A stretch of 58,632 nt of DNA from Rubrivivax sp. Its GTDB lineage: Bacteria; Pseudomonadota; Gammaproteobacteria; Burkholderiales; Burkholderiaceae_C. Below the pieces are notes generated by a model. It did not search any database. It saw only the letters and a list, made by a program, of their open reading frames with translations, and was not told the origin of the DNA. Each line of letters starts with the position of its first letter. The stretch's first letter is position 1. The position numbers and the translations under genes were made by a program. The DNA lies in NCBI GenBank assembly GCA_021300575.1, contig JAJTDM010000014.1, forward strand, positions 1-58,632, written 5' to 3'. Below are positions 1-7,953 of the stretch, one piece after another.

Positions 1-112
1 CAGAATTCAGCCTTCGCCAATGTTCGTGCGACCGCGCTGTGCCTGTGCCTGCCGATAGGCCACCGACCACGCGCCGAATGTTTGCGCGGGATCATCTCAA
101 CCGAGCACGCCA

Positions 113-979
113 ATGACCAACCCCACCGACTACACCCCGCCACGCGTCTGGACCTGGCAGAAGCCCAGCGGGGGCACGTTTGCCAGCATCAACCGGCCCA
201 TCGCCGGCGCCACCCACGAGCGGGCCCTGCCGGTGGGCCGCCACCCGCTGCAGTTGTATTCGCTGGCCACCCCGAACGGGGTGAAGGTGACGGTGATGCT
301 GGAGGAACTGCTGGCCCGCGGTCACCAGGGCGCCGAGTACGACGCCTGGCTGATCAACATCCGCGAGGGCGCGCAGTTCAGCAGCGGCTTCGTCGAGGTG
401 AACCCGAACTCGAAGATTCCGGCACTGATGGACCGCAGCGGGCCGGAGCCGGTGCGCGTGTTCGAAAGCGGCGCCATCCTGCTGTACCTGGCCGAAAAAT
501 TCGGTGAGTTCGTGCCGACGGGTGCGGGACGCGCCGAGTGCCTGTCGTGGCTGTTCTGGCAGATGGGCAGCGCCCCTTACCTGGGCGGTGGCTTCGGCCA
601 CTTCTACGCCTATGCGCCGGCCAAGTTCGAGTACCCCATCGACCGCTTCGCGATGGAGGTCAAGCGAGAGATGGACGTGCTCAACCGCCGCCTGGCCGAG
701 TGCCGATACCTGGCCGGCGACGAGTACACGGTAGCCGACATCGCCGTGTGGCCCTGGTACGGCGCCCTGGCCAAGGGTCTGCTGTACGACGCGGGAGAGT
801 TCCTGTCGGTGCAGGAGTACACGCACGTCATCCGCTGGGCCGACGAGATCGGTCAACGACCGGCCGTCAAGCGGGGCCGCATGGTCAACCGTGTGATGGG
901 GGATCCGGCGTCGCAGTTGCACGAGCGGCACGACGCCAGCGACTTCGAGCACCGCACGCAAGACAAGATCGCACCATGA
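113..979 (+). CDS. yghU: YghU-type glutathione S-transferase / disulfide-bond reductase
   Basis: Cytosolic GST-fold protein of the Nu class (YghU family). These proteins use glutathione for thiol-disulfide and peroxide chemistry. The product is 288 aa, the same length as E. coli YghU. It has the family's N-terminal extension (about residues 1-45) before a thioredoxin fold that starts at LQLYSLATPNG (46-56). The glutathione-site strand VNPNSKIPAL is at 96-105 and the ESGAILLYLAEKFG helix at 118-131. The C-terminal all-helical domain carries ADIAVWPW (208-215). The ATG at 113 is preferred because it gives the full family length; the ribosome site is weak. Its stop overlaps the next GST start by 4 nt (ATGA), so the two are translationally coupled. 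Family assignment is firm; the physiological substrate is unknown. Confidence 0.9.
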   Translation: MTNPTDYTPPRVWTWQKPSGGTFASINRPIAGATHERALPVGRHPLQLYSLATPNGVKVTVMLEELLARGHQGAEYDAWLINIREGAQFSSGFVEVNPNSKIPALMDRSGPEPVRVFESGAILLYLAEKFGEFVPTGAGRAECLSWLFWQMGSAPYLGGGFGHFYAYAPAKFEYPIDRFAMEVKREMDVLNRRLAECRYLAGDEYTVADIAVWPWYGALAKGLLYDAGEFLSVQEYTHVIRWADEIGQRPAVKRGRMVNRVMGDPASQLHERHDASDFEHRTQDKIAP

Positions 980-1617
980 ACGGCACCCTCACCCTGTACG
1001 ACTGCGCCACGGCGCCCAGCCCGCGGCGCGCACGCATCCTGCTGGCCGAAAAAGGCGTGGCCCACCACACCGTCCAGGTGGACCTGCGCAGCGGCGAACA
1101 GTTCAGCCCGGCCTACCGCGCCGTGAACCCGCAGTGCACCGTGCCGGCCTTGCAGTTGCCGGACGGCCTGGTGCTGACCGACAACGCCGCCATCGCCGCG
1201 TGGCTTGAAGCGGCCTACCCGCAACCCGCGCTGATGGGCACCACGCCCGAAGAGAAGGCTGCCATCGCCAGCTGGCAGTGGCGGGCCGAGTTCGACGGCC
1301 TGTTCGCCGTGGCGGAAGCCTTGCGCAACGGCTCGCCCGCCATGGCCAACCGCGCGCTGCCCGGCCCGGTGGACTATCCGCAGATCCCCGAACTGGCGCA
1401 GCGCGGGGTGGCGCGCATCTCGCAGTTCCTGGTGACGCTGAACGAGCAGTTGTCAGCCCACGAGTTCGTGGCCGGCGCGTCGTTCAGCGTGGCCGACATC
1501 ACGGCCTGCGTGGCCGTGGACTTCGCGCGTGTCGTCAAGGTCAAGCCGGACGAGCGCCATCCCCACCTGCTGCGCTGGAGAGCGCAACTGGGCCAGAGGC
1601 CGTCGTTCGCGCTCTGA
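976..1617 (+). CDS. Glutathione S-transferase family protein
   Basis: A 213-aa cytosolic GST. The N-terminal thioredoxin domain begins TLYDCATAPSPRRARILLAEKG. A cis-Pro motif (QCTVPALQLPDG) and a TDNAAIAAWLE segment bind glutathione. The C-terminal helical domain has the usual SVADITACVAVDFAR motif. The ATG at 976 overlaps the stop of the upstream GST. It sits just before a 3-hydroxybenzoate hydroxylase and a gentisate dioxygenase, so a glutathione-dependent maleylpyruvate isomerase role is attractive from context. However, the sequence does not show the SSxSxR-type active site expected of zeta-class isomerases, so that role is only an inference. Confidence 0.82.
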   Translation: MNGTLTLYDCATAPSPRRARILLAEKGVAHHTVQVDLRSGEQFSPAYRAVNPQCTVPALQLPDGLVLTDNAAIAAWLEAAYPQPALMGTTPEEKAAIASWQWRAEFDGLFAVAEALRNGSPAMANRALPGPVDYPQIPELAQRGVARISQFLVTLNEQLSAHEFVAGASFSVADITACVAVDFARVVKVKPDERHPHLLRWRAQLGQRPSFAL

Positions 1618-1718
1618 TCGCGCCTGGGCAGCATCGGTCTGCCCTCCCCCCCCCCCGCCCCGCCCGACCTGGGCTCGCCGCTCGCGTAAACCCTCGGTTT
1701 ATACGGCCGGACCGAACC

Positions 1719-1746
1719 TATACTTATCGTCAGCATACTGATGACT
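1719..1746 (+). promoter_or_regulatory. Candidate promoter -10 with overlapping MarR-type operator
   Basis: TATACT at 1719-1724 is a good -10 hexamer. It overlaps a 17-bp element, CTTATCGTCAGCATACT (1723-1739), that recurs exactly, in inverted orientation, at 46687-46703 between the marR gene and its divergent hydroxylase gene. The core TCAGCATACTGA (1730-1741) is a near-palindrome with TCAG/CTGA arms, as expected for a MarR dimer. It lies 27 bp upstream of the hydroxylase GTG start at 1767, where binding would block initiation. Identity of the regulator is inferred, not shown. The rest of 1618-1718 holds only an 11-C tract near 1646 and GC-rich filler. Confidence 0.55.
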
Positions 1747-1766
1747 TGCCGTTTCCGGAGGTGTAC

Positions 1767-2975
1767 GTGGTCACACGCAATGAAGAGCTTCCCGTCATCG
1801 TCGCTGGCGGCGGCATCGGCGGCCTGGCGGCGGCCCTGGCCTTGGTGCGGCAGGGCTTCAAGGTCACCGTGCTGGAGCAGGCGCCGGAGATTGGTGAGAT
1901 CGGTGCGGGCATCCAGCTCGGCCCCAACGCCTTCCATGCGTTCGACGCCCTGGGCGTCGGGGACAAGGCGCGGGGGCGCGCCGTCTACACCGAGAGCATG
2001 GTGATGCACGATGCCGTCGACGAGACGCTGGTCGGGCGGCTGGAGACGGGCGAGGCCTTCCGCCAGCGCTTCGGCAACCCGTACGCGGTGATCCACCGCG
2101 CCGATGTGCACCTGTCGCTGTTGGAGGGCGCGCAGGAAACGGGCCGCGTCAGCTTCCACACTCACACACGCGTGGAGCGCATTGAACAGGACGAGACCAC
2201 GGGCACCGTCAGCGCCATCGACCAGAACGGCAGGCGCTGGGCCGGCCAGGCCCTGATTGGCGCCGAGGGCGGCAAGTCGGTGCTGCGGGCACAGTACGTC
2301 AACGACCCGCCGCGGGTGACCGGCCATGTGGTGTACCGCGCCGTGGTGGATCGCGCCGACTTCCCCGAGAACCTGCGCTGGAACGCTGCCAGCCTGTGGG
2401 CCGGCCCCAAGTGCCACCTGGTGCACTACCCGCTGCGTGGGGGCGAACAGTACAACGTTGTCGTCACCTTCCACAGCCGTCAACAGGAAACCTGGGGCGT
2501 CACCGATGGCAGCAAGGAAGAGGTGGAGAGCTACTTCCAGGGCATCTGCCCCAAGGCCCGACAGTTGATCGACCTGCCCAAGAGCTGGAAGCGCTGGGCC
2601 ACGGCCGACCGCGAGCCGATCGACAACTGGGTGTTCGGCCGCGCCACGCTGCTGGGCGACGCCGCCCACCCGACCACCCAGTACATGGCGCAGGGTGCCT
2701 GCATGGCCATGGAAGACGCCGTGACGCTGGGCGAGGCCTTGCGCGTGACCGGACAGCGCTGGGACGATGCGCTGCAGCTTTATCAGCGGAACCGCATCAC
2801 CCGCACGGCCCGCATCGTGTTGTCAGGTCGGGAGATGGGGCGCCTGTACCATGCCGCCGGCGTGGAGCGTCTGGTGCGCAATTCGCTGTGGAAGGGCCGC
2901 AGCCAGGCGCGCTTCTACGATGCCATGGAATGGCTGTACGGCTGGAACGTGGACAACTGCCTGGACCAGGCTTGA
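1767..2975 (+). CDS. FAD-dependent 3-hydroxybenzoate 6-monooxygenase (gentisate-forming)
   Basis: Group A flavoprotein monooxygenase, 402 aa. Enzymes of this group hydroxylate 3-hydroxybenzoate para to the OH with NADH and O2 to give gentisate. Seen: the FAD-binding GGGIGG (14-19), a GAEG segment (165-168) where most relatives have GADG, and the GD motif region GRATLLGDAAHPTTQYMAQG (291-310). I start it at GTG 1767 because GGAGG (1757-1761) lies 5 nt upstream; another in-frame GTG at 1761 overlaps that Shine-Dalgarno. The next gene, 54 bp on, is gentisate 1,2-dioxygenase, which strongly supports the substrate assignment. A salicylate-type hydroxylase is the main alternative. Probably controlled by the operator at 1723-1739. 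Confidence 0.82.
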   Translation: MVTRNEELPVIVAGGGIGGLAAALALVRQGFKVTVLEQAPEIGEIGAGIQLGPNAFHAFDALGVGDKARGRAVYTESMVMHDAVDETLVGRLETGEAFRQRFGNPYAVIHRADVHLSLLEGAQETGRVSFHTHTRVERIEQDETTGTVSAIDQNGRRWAGQALIGAEGGKSVLRAQYVNDPPRVTGHVVYRAVVDRADFPENLRWNAASLWAGPKCHLVHYPLRGGEQYNVVVTFHSRQQETWGVTDGSKEEVESYFQGICPKARQLIDLPKSWKRWATADREPIDNWVFGRATLLGDAAHPTTQYMAQGACMAMEDAVTLGEALRVTGQRWDDALQLYQRNRITRTARIVLSGREMGRLYHAAGVERLVRNSLWKGRSQARFYDAMEWLYGWNVDNCLDQA

Positions 2976-3029
2976 GCGGGCCTGAAAGGGCCTGAGCACA
3001 CGACCCCAAGGAACTGAAGGACAAGACAC

Positions 3030-4070
3030 ATGGAAGCACTGGGCCGCCTGGAAGACCTGCCGCAGGACTATCGTGACGAGCTGACCGCACAGAACCTGGT
3101 GCCGCTGTGGCCCAGCCTGCGCGCCCTGTTGCCGCCGGGCAAGCCCGCGCGCCGCACGCAGGCCACGGCCTGGGCCTACCAGGCCATTCGCCCGCTGCTG
3201 ATGCGCGCGGGCGAGCTGACCCCCATCGAGAAGGCCGAGCGCCGCGTGCTGGTGCTGGCCAATCCCGGCCACGGCCTGGACAAGATGCAGGCCAGCGCCG
3301 CCATGTACCTGGGCATGCAACTGCTGATGCCGGGCGAATGGGCGCCATCGCACCGCCACACGCCGAATGCCGTGCGCATGGTGGTGGAAGGCGAAGGCGC
3401 CTGGACCACCGTGGACGGGGAGAAGTGCCCCATGAGCCGCGGCGACCTGATCCTCACCCCCACAGGCCTGTGGCACGAGCACGGCCACGACGGCACCGAG
3501 CCGGTGGTGTGGCTGGACGTGCTGGACCTGCCGCTGGTGTACTACACCGAGACCTCGTACGTGGTGGGCGGCGACCGGCAGGCGGTGCAACCCGGGCGCG
3601 GGGACCGCGCCTATGCGCGCGGCGGGGTGGCGCCCCGCCCTGTGTTCGGGCGCAGCGGCCGCGCCTACCCGATGCTGCGCTACCCCTGGGCGGATGCGCG
3701 CGCAGCGCTGGTGTCGCTGGCGGAAGACCGGCCAGACCAGGAGGCCGTGCAGATCGAATACATCAACCCGGAAACCGGATCTCCCGCGGAGAACATCCTG
3801 GGCTTCTATGCCCTGATGCTGAGGCCCGGGCAGACCTTGAGACTGCCGGCACGCTCGCCCGCGCTGGTGTTCCACACCATCGAGGGCGGCGCCACGCTGC
3901 TCACCGATGACGGCCAGGCCTTCCACCTCGCCGCGGCCGACACCGCCTGCGTACCTGGCTACACCGGCGTGACGCTCACCAACGCTTCGGCCACCGAGCC
4001 TGCGTTCCTGTTCCTCGCGGACGAGTCACCGCTGCACCGCAAGCTGGGCGTGTACGAAGAGCGCGGCTGA
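3030..4070 (+). CDS. Gentisate 1,2-dioxygenase
   Basis: Bicupin Fe(II) ring-cleavage enzyme (346 aa) that opens gentisate to maleylpyruvate. The first cupin has the iron ligands in APSHRHTPNAV (H108, H110) and GLWHEHGHDG (H149), which line up with the three-His site of characterised gentisate dioxygenases. The second cupin (about 230-340) is degenerate, as is usual. Length is normal. It lies 54 bp after the hydroxylase in the same direction and must be co-transcribed, giving 3-hydroxybenzoate to gentisate to maleylpyruvate. No dedicated fumarylpyruvate hydrolase is adjacent; the FAH-fold protein at 22101 is a distant candidate, better explained by sugar-acid metabolism. Confidence 0.92.
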   Translation: MEALGRLEDLPQDYRDELTAQNLVPLWPSLRALLPPGKPARRTQATAWAYQAIRPLLMRAGELTPIEKAERRVLVLANPGHGLDKMQASAAMYLGMQLLMPGEWAPSHRHTPNAVRMVVEGEGAWTTVDGEKCPMSRGDLILTPTGLWHEHGHDGTEPVVWLDVLDLPLVYYTETSYVVGGDRQAVQPGRGDRAYARGGVAPRPVFGRSGRAYPMLRYPWADARAALVSLAEDRPDQEAVQIEYINPETGSPAENILGFYALMLRPGQTLRLPARSPALVFHTIEGGATLLTDDGQAFHLAAADTACVPGYTGVTLTNASATEPAFLFLADESPLHRKLGVYEERG

Positions 4071-4144
4071 GCGCGGCCTTCGCGCACGGCGCCGGAGCGC
4101 CCGCCCCTGCGCCAGACAGCACGGCGCGGGGCCACGGCGTGCGG

Positions 4145-4897
4145 TCAGTAGGTCGAGCGCCCGCCCGTGAGGTCGAACACAGCGCCGGTCGAGAACGAGC
4201 AGTCCTCGCTGGACAGCCAGGCCACCATGGCGGCTGCTTCGTCCAAGCCCAGGAAGCGCCCCATGGGGATCTTGCTGAGCATGTAATCGATGTGGGTCTG
4301 CGCCATCTGGTCGAACATGGCCGTGCGCGCCGCCGCCGGGGTGACGGCGTTGACCAGGATGCCCTTGGTGGCCAGTTCCTTGCCCAACGACTTGGTCAGT
4401 GCGATCAGGCCGGCCTTGCTGGCGCTGTAATGCGAGGCGTTGGGGTTGCCCTCCTTGCCCGCCACCGAGGCGATGTTGACGATGCGGCCGTAGCCCTTGG
4501 CGAGCATGGCCGGCACCACATGGCGGCACACCAGATAGGGGGCGATGAGGTTGACCTCGATGGTGCGGCGCCAGATGGCCACGTCCAGATCCCAGGTGGT
4601 GCCGTTGCCGCCGGTGATGCCGGCGTTGTTGACCAGGATGTCGATGGCGCCCTGCTCGGCCACGGTGGCGGCGGTGGCGGCAGCCACGGCCGCGTCATCG
4701 GTCAGCTCGACGATGCGGCCACTCACCGGCCCCAGCGCGCTGAGCGAACGGCAGGCCTCGTCCACCTTGGGGGCGTCGATGTCCCACATCACCACGCGGG
4801 CGCCGGACTGCAGCATGCGCTGGCTGATGGCATAGCCGATGCCCTGGGCGCCGCCCGTGATGACCGCCACGCGGCCTTTCAAATCGATCTGGTTCAT
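4145..4897 (-). CDS. SDR family NAD(P)-dependent oxidoreductase
   Basis: Classical short-chain dehydrogenase, 250 aa. Visible: dinucleotide motif TGGAQGIG (14-21), NNAG (90-93), catalytic S144, Y157 and K161 (YSASK). The C-terminal TGAVFDLTGGRSTY replaces the usual DGG(Y/W)T ending. It starts directly after denD (stop and start adjacent with no gap), so the two form one transcription unit. Close relatives are annotated as 2-keto-3-deoxy-L-fuconate or sugar-alcohol dehydrogenases. The exact substrate cannot be read from sequence; a sugar acid or its keto derivative is likely from context. It converges with the gentisate dioxygenase gene; the 74 bp between them is GC-rich and shows no clear terminator. 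Confidence 0.85.
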   Translation of the reverse strand: MNQIDLKGRVAVITGGAQGIGYAISQRMLQSGARVVMWDIDAPKVDEACRSLSALGPVSGRIVELTDDAAVAAATAATVAEQGAIDILVNNAGITGGNGTTWDLDVAIWRRTIEVNLIAPYLVCRHVVPAMLAKGYGRIVNIASVAGKEGNPNASHYSASKAGLIALTKSLGKELATKGILVNAVTPAAARTAMFDQMAQTHIDYMLSKIPMGRFLGLDEAAAMVAWLSSEDCSFSTGAVFDLTGGRSTY

Positions 4898-5917
4898 TCA
4901 ATCCATGCCTTTCAGTACCTGGGGGTTGTCGCGCCGGCAGTCCTCGATGTACTGCCGGATGATGTCTTCGAATGACGCTTCGGCGTGCAGGCCCAGCGCG
5001 TGAGCGCGGGGCGTGGACACGCCGCGCGGCCAGTTGGCCACGATGCCGGCGATGCGCGCATCGTGCTGCGGCTTGACGCGCGCGCGCACCCGCGGCCCGG
5101 CCACGGCTTCCAACGCATCCAGCATCTGCTGCACGCTGACGTTCAGGCCGGGCAAGGTGATGGCGGAGCGGCCGACGAAGGCCTCGCGGGAAGCCTCGCC
5201 CACGGCAATCAGGCTGCGCACCATGGTGTGCACCGTGGCCACCGGGTGGCGCACATCGGTGCTCACCGGCAGGATGGCGTCCTCACCGGCCAGGGGCTCG
5301 CGGATGATGCCGCTGAAGAAGGAACTGGCCGCGCCGTTGGGGCGACCTGGGCGCACCGTCACCGTCACCAGGCGCGCGGCGCGGCCGTCGATGTAGCCCT
5401 TGCGCGTGTAGTCGGCGATCAGGTGCTCGCAGATCAGCTTCTGCGTGCCGTAGCTGGTCTGGGGCATGGGCAGCGTGTCGTCACCCACGATCTCGGGGAA
5501 GGGGTAGGCTGGGTCGGGCCCGAAGACCGCGATCGAGCTGGAAAACACCAGCTTGGCCGGCACCGCGCCGCCTTCGGTGCGGGCACGCAGCGCGTCCAGC
5601 AGGGCCCGGGTGCTGTCGAGGTTGGAGCGCAAGCCGAGCTCGAAGTCGGCCTCGCACTCGCCCGACACCGCCGAGGCCAGGTGGAACACGGCGTCGAACC
5701 GGTCAGCAGGCTCGTCCCGCAGCGCCGCGCATTCCTGCAGCAAGGGGCGCACGCGCACCTTGACCTGGGGGTGTGCCCGCAGGTCTGCCGGCGGCTCGAA
5801 CTGATCGGTCAGCACGATCTCGTCGATGGCCTGTCCGTCGAAACGGCCCTGGGCCAACAGGGCCCGGGCCAGGCGGGCGCCGACAAAGCCGCCGCCTCCT
5901 GTGATCAACACACGCAT
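4898..5917 (-). CDS. denD: D-erythronate dehydrogenase, extended SDR
   Basis: Extended SDR of 339 aa that matches the DenD family, which oxidises D-erythronate to 2-oxo-erythronate with NAD. Seen: N-terminal Rossmann motif GGGGFVG (7-13), VFSSSIAVFG (124-133), and the catalytic pair Y156/K160 in SYGTQK. A late HPVATVHTM segment and the VSVQQMLDALEAVAG helix are typical of DenD. The usual partners OtnK (kinase), OtnC (aldolase) and OtnI (isomerase) are absent from the window, so the pathway is incomplete here. It is followed without a gap by another SDR and preceded by a GntR-type regulator remnant. Confidence 0.82.
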   Translation of the reverse strand: MRVLITGGGGFVGARLARALLAQGRFDGQAIDEIVLTDQFEPPADLRAHPQVKVRVRPLLQECAALRDEPADRFDAVFHLASAVSGECEADFELGLRSNLDSTRALLDALRARTEGGAVPAKLVFSSSIAVFGPDPAYPFPEIVGDDTLPMPQTSYGTQKLICEHLIADYTRKGYIDGRAARLVTVTVRPGRPNGAASSFFSGIIREPLAGEDAILPVSTDVRHPVATVHTMVRSLIAVGEASREAFVGRSAITLPGLNVSVQQMLDALEAVAGPRVRARVKPQHDARIAGIVANWPRGVSTPRAHALGLHAEASFEDIIRQYIEDCRRDNPQVLKGMD

Positions 5918-5983
5918 GGGTTCACTCCTGCAGGTTCTTCCAACTTCAACTCGGGGTCCAACGTTCGGTTTGCGGCCGGGCCA

Positions 5984-6727
5984 TCACACCGCCCGCACCG
6001 CGGCCAAGGCTGCGGGCACCACGCCCCGGCCCTTCAGCCGGGCCGCAGGCGCCGCCAACGAGGGCAGCTTGCGGCGCGAGCCCAGCACCAGGTCGATGTC
6101 CTGGGCGGCACCGTCGATGAGCACCAGGATGGCCTGCTCAGCTCGCACCGGGTCACGATCACGGACGGCGTCCAGGACGGCGCGGTGCAAGGGGAGCGAT
6201 TTCGCGGGGCCATCAGGCCGGGAGGTGGAGATCTCGAAACTGGTACGCAGCAGCGCGCCCAGCGCCTTGCTCATCTGGATGACCATGCGGTTGTGGCAGG
6301 CGCGCAGCAGGCCCTGGTGAAACCGCAGGTCGTGGCTGACGTAGTCACCACCTTGCTCGATGGCGTGCCGCATGCCTTCATAGGCGGCCCCGATCTCGGC
6401 CAGGTCCGCAGGCGTGGCACGGGTGGCCGCCAAGCGCACGGCCGCGGGCTCCACCACGCGGCGCAGCTCCTGCAGATCGCGCAGGAAGTCCCGCGTGAGC
6501 CCGATCTTGCTCTGCCAGGCCACCACGTCGGGATCAAACCAGTTCCACTGGTCGCTGGGCAGGACGCGGGTACCCACTTTGGGGCCGGTCACCAGCATGC
6601 CCTTGGCGGCCAGCGACTTCACGGCCTCGCGCACCACGGTACGGCTCACGCCCAGCTCGCCGCAGAGCGTCGGCTCGGGCGGGATGGCGGCGCCAGGCTC
6701 GTATCGACCCGCGACGATGGACTCCCA
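5984..6727 (-). pseudogene. FadR-subfamily GntR regulator, N-terminus missing
   Basis: Reading leftward from 6727, the frame encodes WESIVAGRYEPG, then PPEPTLCGELGVSRTVVREA: the middle of a GntR winged-helix domain, followed by an FCD ligand-binding domain with probable metal ligands D107, H111 and H155 (numbered from 6649). A normal protein would have about 15 more residues (helix 1). Instead, an in-frame TGA lies at 6734-6736 and there is no ATG after it. The first usable start is GTG at 6649, which cuts into the recognition-helix region. The DNA just upstream is cupin coding sequence. I read this as a deletion that fused the 3' end of the cupin gene to the middle of gntR. An assembly error is the alternative. 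From 6649 the frame still encodes 221 aa. Confidence 0.7.
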
Positions 6728-7097
6728 AGGTGGTCAAGGGCTCGGCCCCCACCTGCCGGCTCCAGTGCCCGTGCACCGCGGGGTCGAAAGTGGCGCCCTC
6801 AGGCACGGTGTCGGCCGAGTAGAAGTGGTCACCCGGACGGAACACGCGCGAGCTGCCGTCCTGCAGGCCGATCTCCATGTGCCCGCCCAGGATCACCACC
6901 CACTGCGGCGTGACGGTGCAATGGAACTCGCTGCGAAAACCCAACGGGCTGTGGCGCAACTGGTAGCCACCGCTGGGCATCAGCGCCGACAACAGCGCCT
7001 GCGGCTTGCCCTCGGTCAGGGGAACGGCTTCCTCCCGAAAGCGCGCACGGCCGTCGGTGTCGGTGAAGAGGATGACTTTGGAGAAGGTCATGGTCAT
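6534..7097 (-). CDS. Cupin-domain protein with runaway C-terminus
   Basis: Single-domain cupin. Residues 1 to about 124 look like a complete small cupin, with a beta-barrel core including SEFHCTVTPQWVVILGGHME (56-75) and GDHFYSADTVPEGATFDPAVHGHWSRQVG. After LTTLG (121-125) the reading frame runs into DNA that, one base out of register, encodes the GntR domain, so residues 126-187 are out-of-frame read-through with no family character. The natural stop codon seems to have been lost with the gntR start. ATG 7097 gives MTMTFSKV; an ATG two codons on is also possible. Cupins of this type often accompany sugar-acid genes; function unknown. The 85 bp upstream (7098-7182) is a GC-rich spacer after idnO. 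Confidence 0.65.
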   Translation of the reverse strand: MTMTFSKVILFTDTDGRARFREEAVPLTEGKPQALLSALMPSGGYQLRHSPLGFRSEFHCTVTPQWVVILGGHMEIGLQDGSSRVFRPGDHFYSADTVPEGATFDPAVHGHWSRQVGAEPLTTLGVHRRGSIRAWRRHPARADALRRAGREPYRGARGREVAGRQGHAGDRPQSGYPRPAQRPVELV

Positions 7098-7182
7098 GAT
7101 CAGCCTTCCGCCGGGCCGCCCCAAGGAAGGCTGCGGCCCCCCTGGGGGGTAGCGAACAACGTGAGCTTGGGGGTGGTCACTT

Positions 7183-7953
7183 TCACACAGAGGCGGTGAC
7201 GCCGCCATCGACATAGAGGATGTGGCCATTGACGAAGCGCGAGGCATCGCTGGCCAGGAACACCGCAGCCGGCGCCAGGTCTTCCACGTCCCCCCAGCGC
7301 CGGCTGGGCGTGCGGTTGAGAAGCCAGCCGCTGAAGGCCTCATCGGCCACCAGGCGGGCGTTGAGCTCGGTCTTGAAGTAGCCCGGGCCGATGCCGTTGA
7401 CGTTGATGCCATGCGGCCCCAGGTCGATGGCCATGCCTTTGGTGAGCATCTTCACCGCGCCTTTGCTGGCGGTGTAGGGGGCAATGGTGGGCCGCCCGAG
7501 CTCGCTCATCACCGAGCAGATGTTGATGATGCGCCCGCGTTGGCGCGGCACCATGCGCCGCGCCACGGCCTGACCGACGTGAAAGACGCTGTCGAGGTTG
7601 GTGCGCATCAGGCGGTCCCACTCGGCCGCAGGAAACTCATGGAAGGGCGCGCGGTGCTGGGTGCCCGCGTTGTTGACCAGAACCTCGATCGGGCCGAGGG
7701 CCGACTCGATCTCGGCCACCGCGGCCTCCACCGCAGCGGGGTCACAGACGTCGAAAGACCGCTCGTGCACCTGCAGGCCTTCACTGCGCAGTTGCTGTGC
7801 GGTGGCCGCCAGCCGGGCCGCGTCGCGCCCGTTGAGCACCACGGCGGCGCCGGCCTGCGCCAGACCCCGCGCCACGCCCAGGCCGATGCCCGCGGAGGAG
7901 CCGGTGACCAGGGCCAGGCGGCCGTCGAGTCGAAAGGTATCGGCAGTGATCAT
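7183..7953 (-). CDS. idnO: Gluconate 5-dehydrogenase (5-ketogluconate reductase), SDR
   Basis: Classical SDR, 256 aa, that reduces 5-keto-D-gluconate to D-gluconate with NADPH. Motifs: TGSSAGIG (17-24), NNAG (94-97), S147, Y160 and K164 (YTASK). The internal GPHGINVNGIGPGYFKTELN segment and length are typical of IdnO/Gno. It overlaps the upstream gluconokinase gene by 4 nt (ATGA at 7950-7953). Together with the L-idonate 5-dehydrogenase at 20145 this gives L-idonate to 5-ketogluconate to gluconate to 6-phosphogluconate. Among SDRs, the gluconokinase coupling makes this assignment stronger than sequence alone. Confidence 0.85.
   Translation of the reverse strand: MITADTFRLDGRLALVTGSSAGIGLGVARGLAQAGAAVVLNGRDAARLAATAQQLRSEGLQVHERSFDVCDPAAVEAAVAEIESALGPIEVLVNNAGTQHRAPFHEFPAAEWDRLMRTNLDSVFHVGQAVARRMVPRQRGRIINICSVMSELGRPTIAPYTASKGAVKMLTKGMAIDLGPHGINVNGIGPGYFKTELNARLVADEAFSGWLLNRTPSRRWGDVEDLAPAAVFLASDASRFVNGHILYVDGGVTASV

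Noticed and set aside
1645..1656. Poly-C tract as a phase-variation switch
   Set aside because: The 11-C run lies in non-coding DNA, about 65 bp upstream of the -10 box, and not inside a reading frame or promoter spacer; nothing else supports a switch.
4985..6913. A 642-codon open frame on the plus strand opposite denD and gntR
   Set aside because: It is antisense to clear genes, His/Gly/Gln-rich in composition, and has no recognisable domain; a GC-rich shadow frame.
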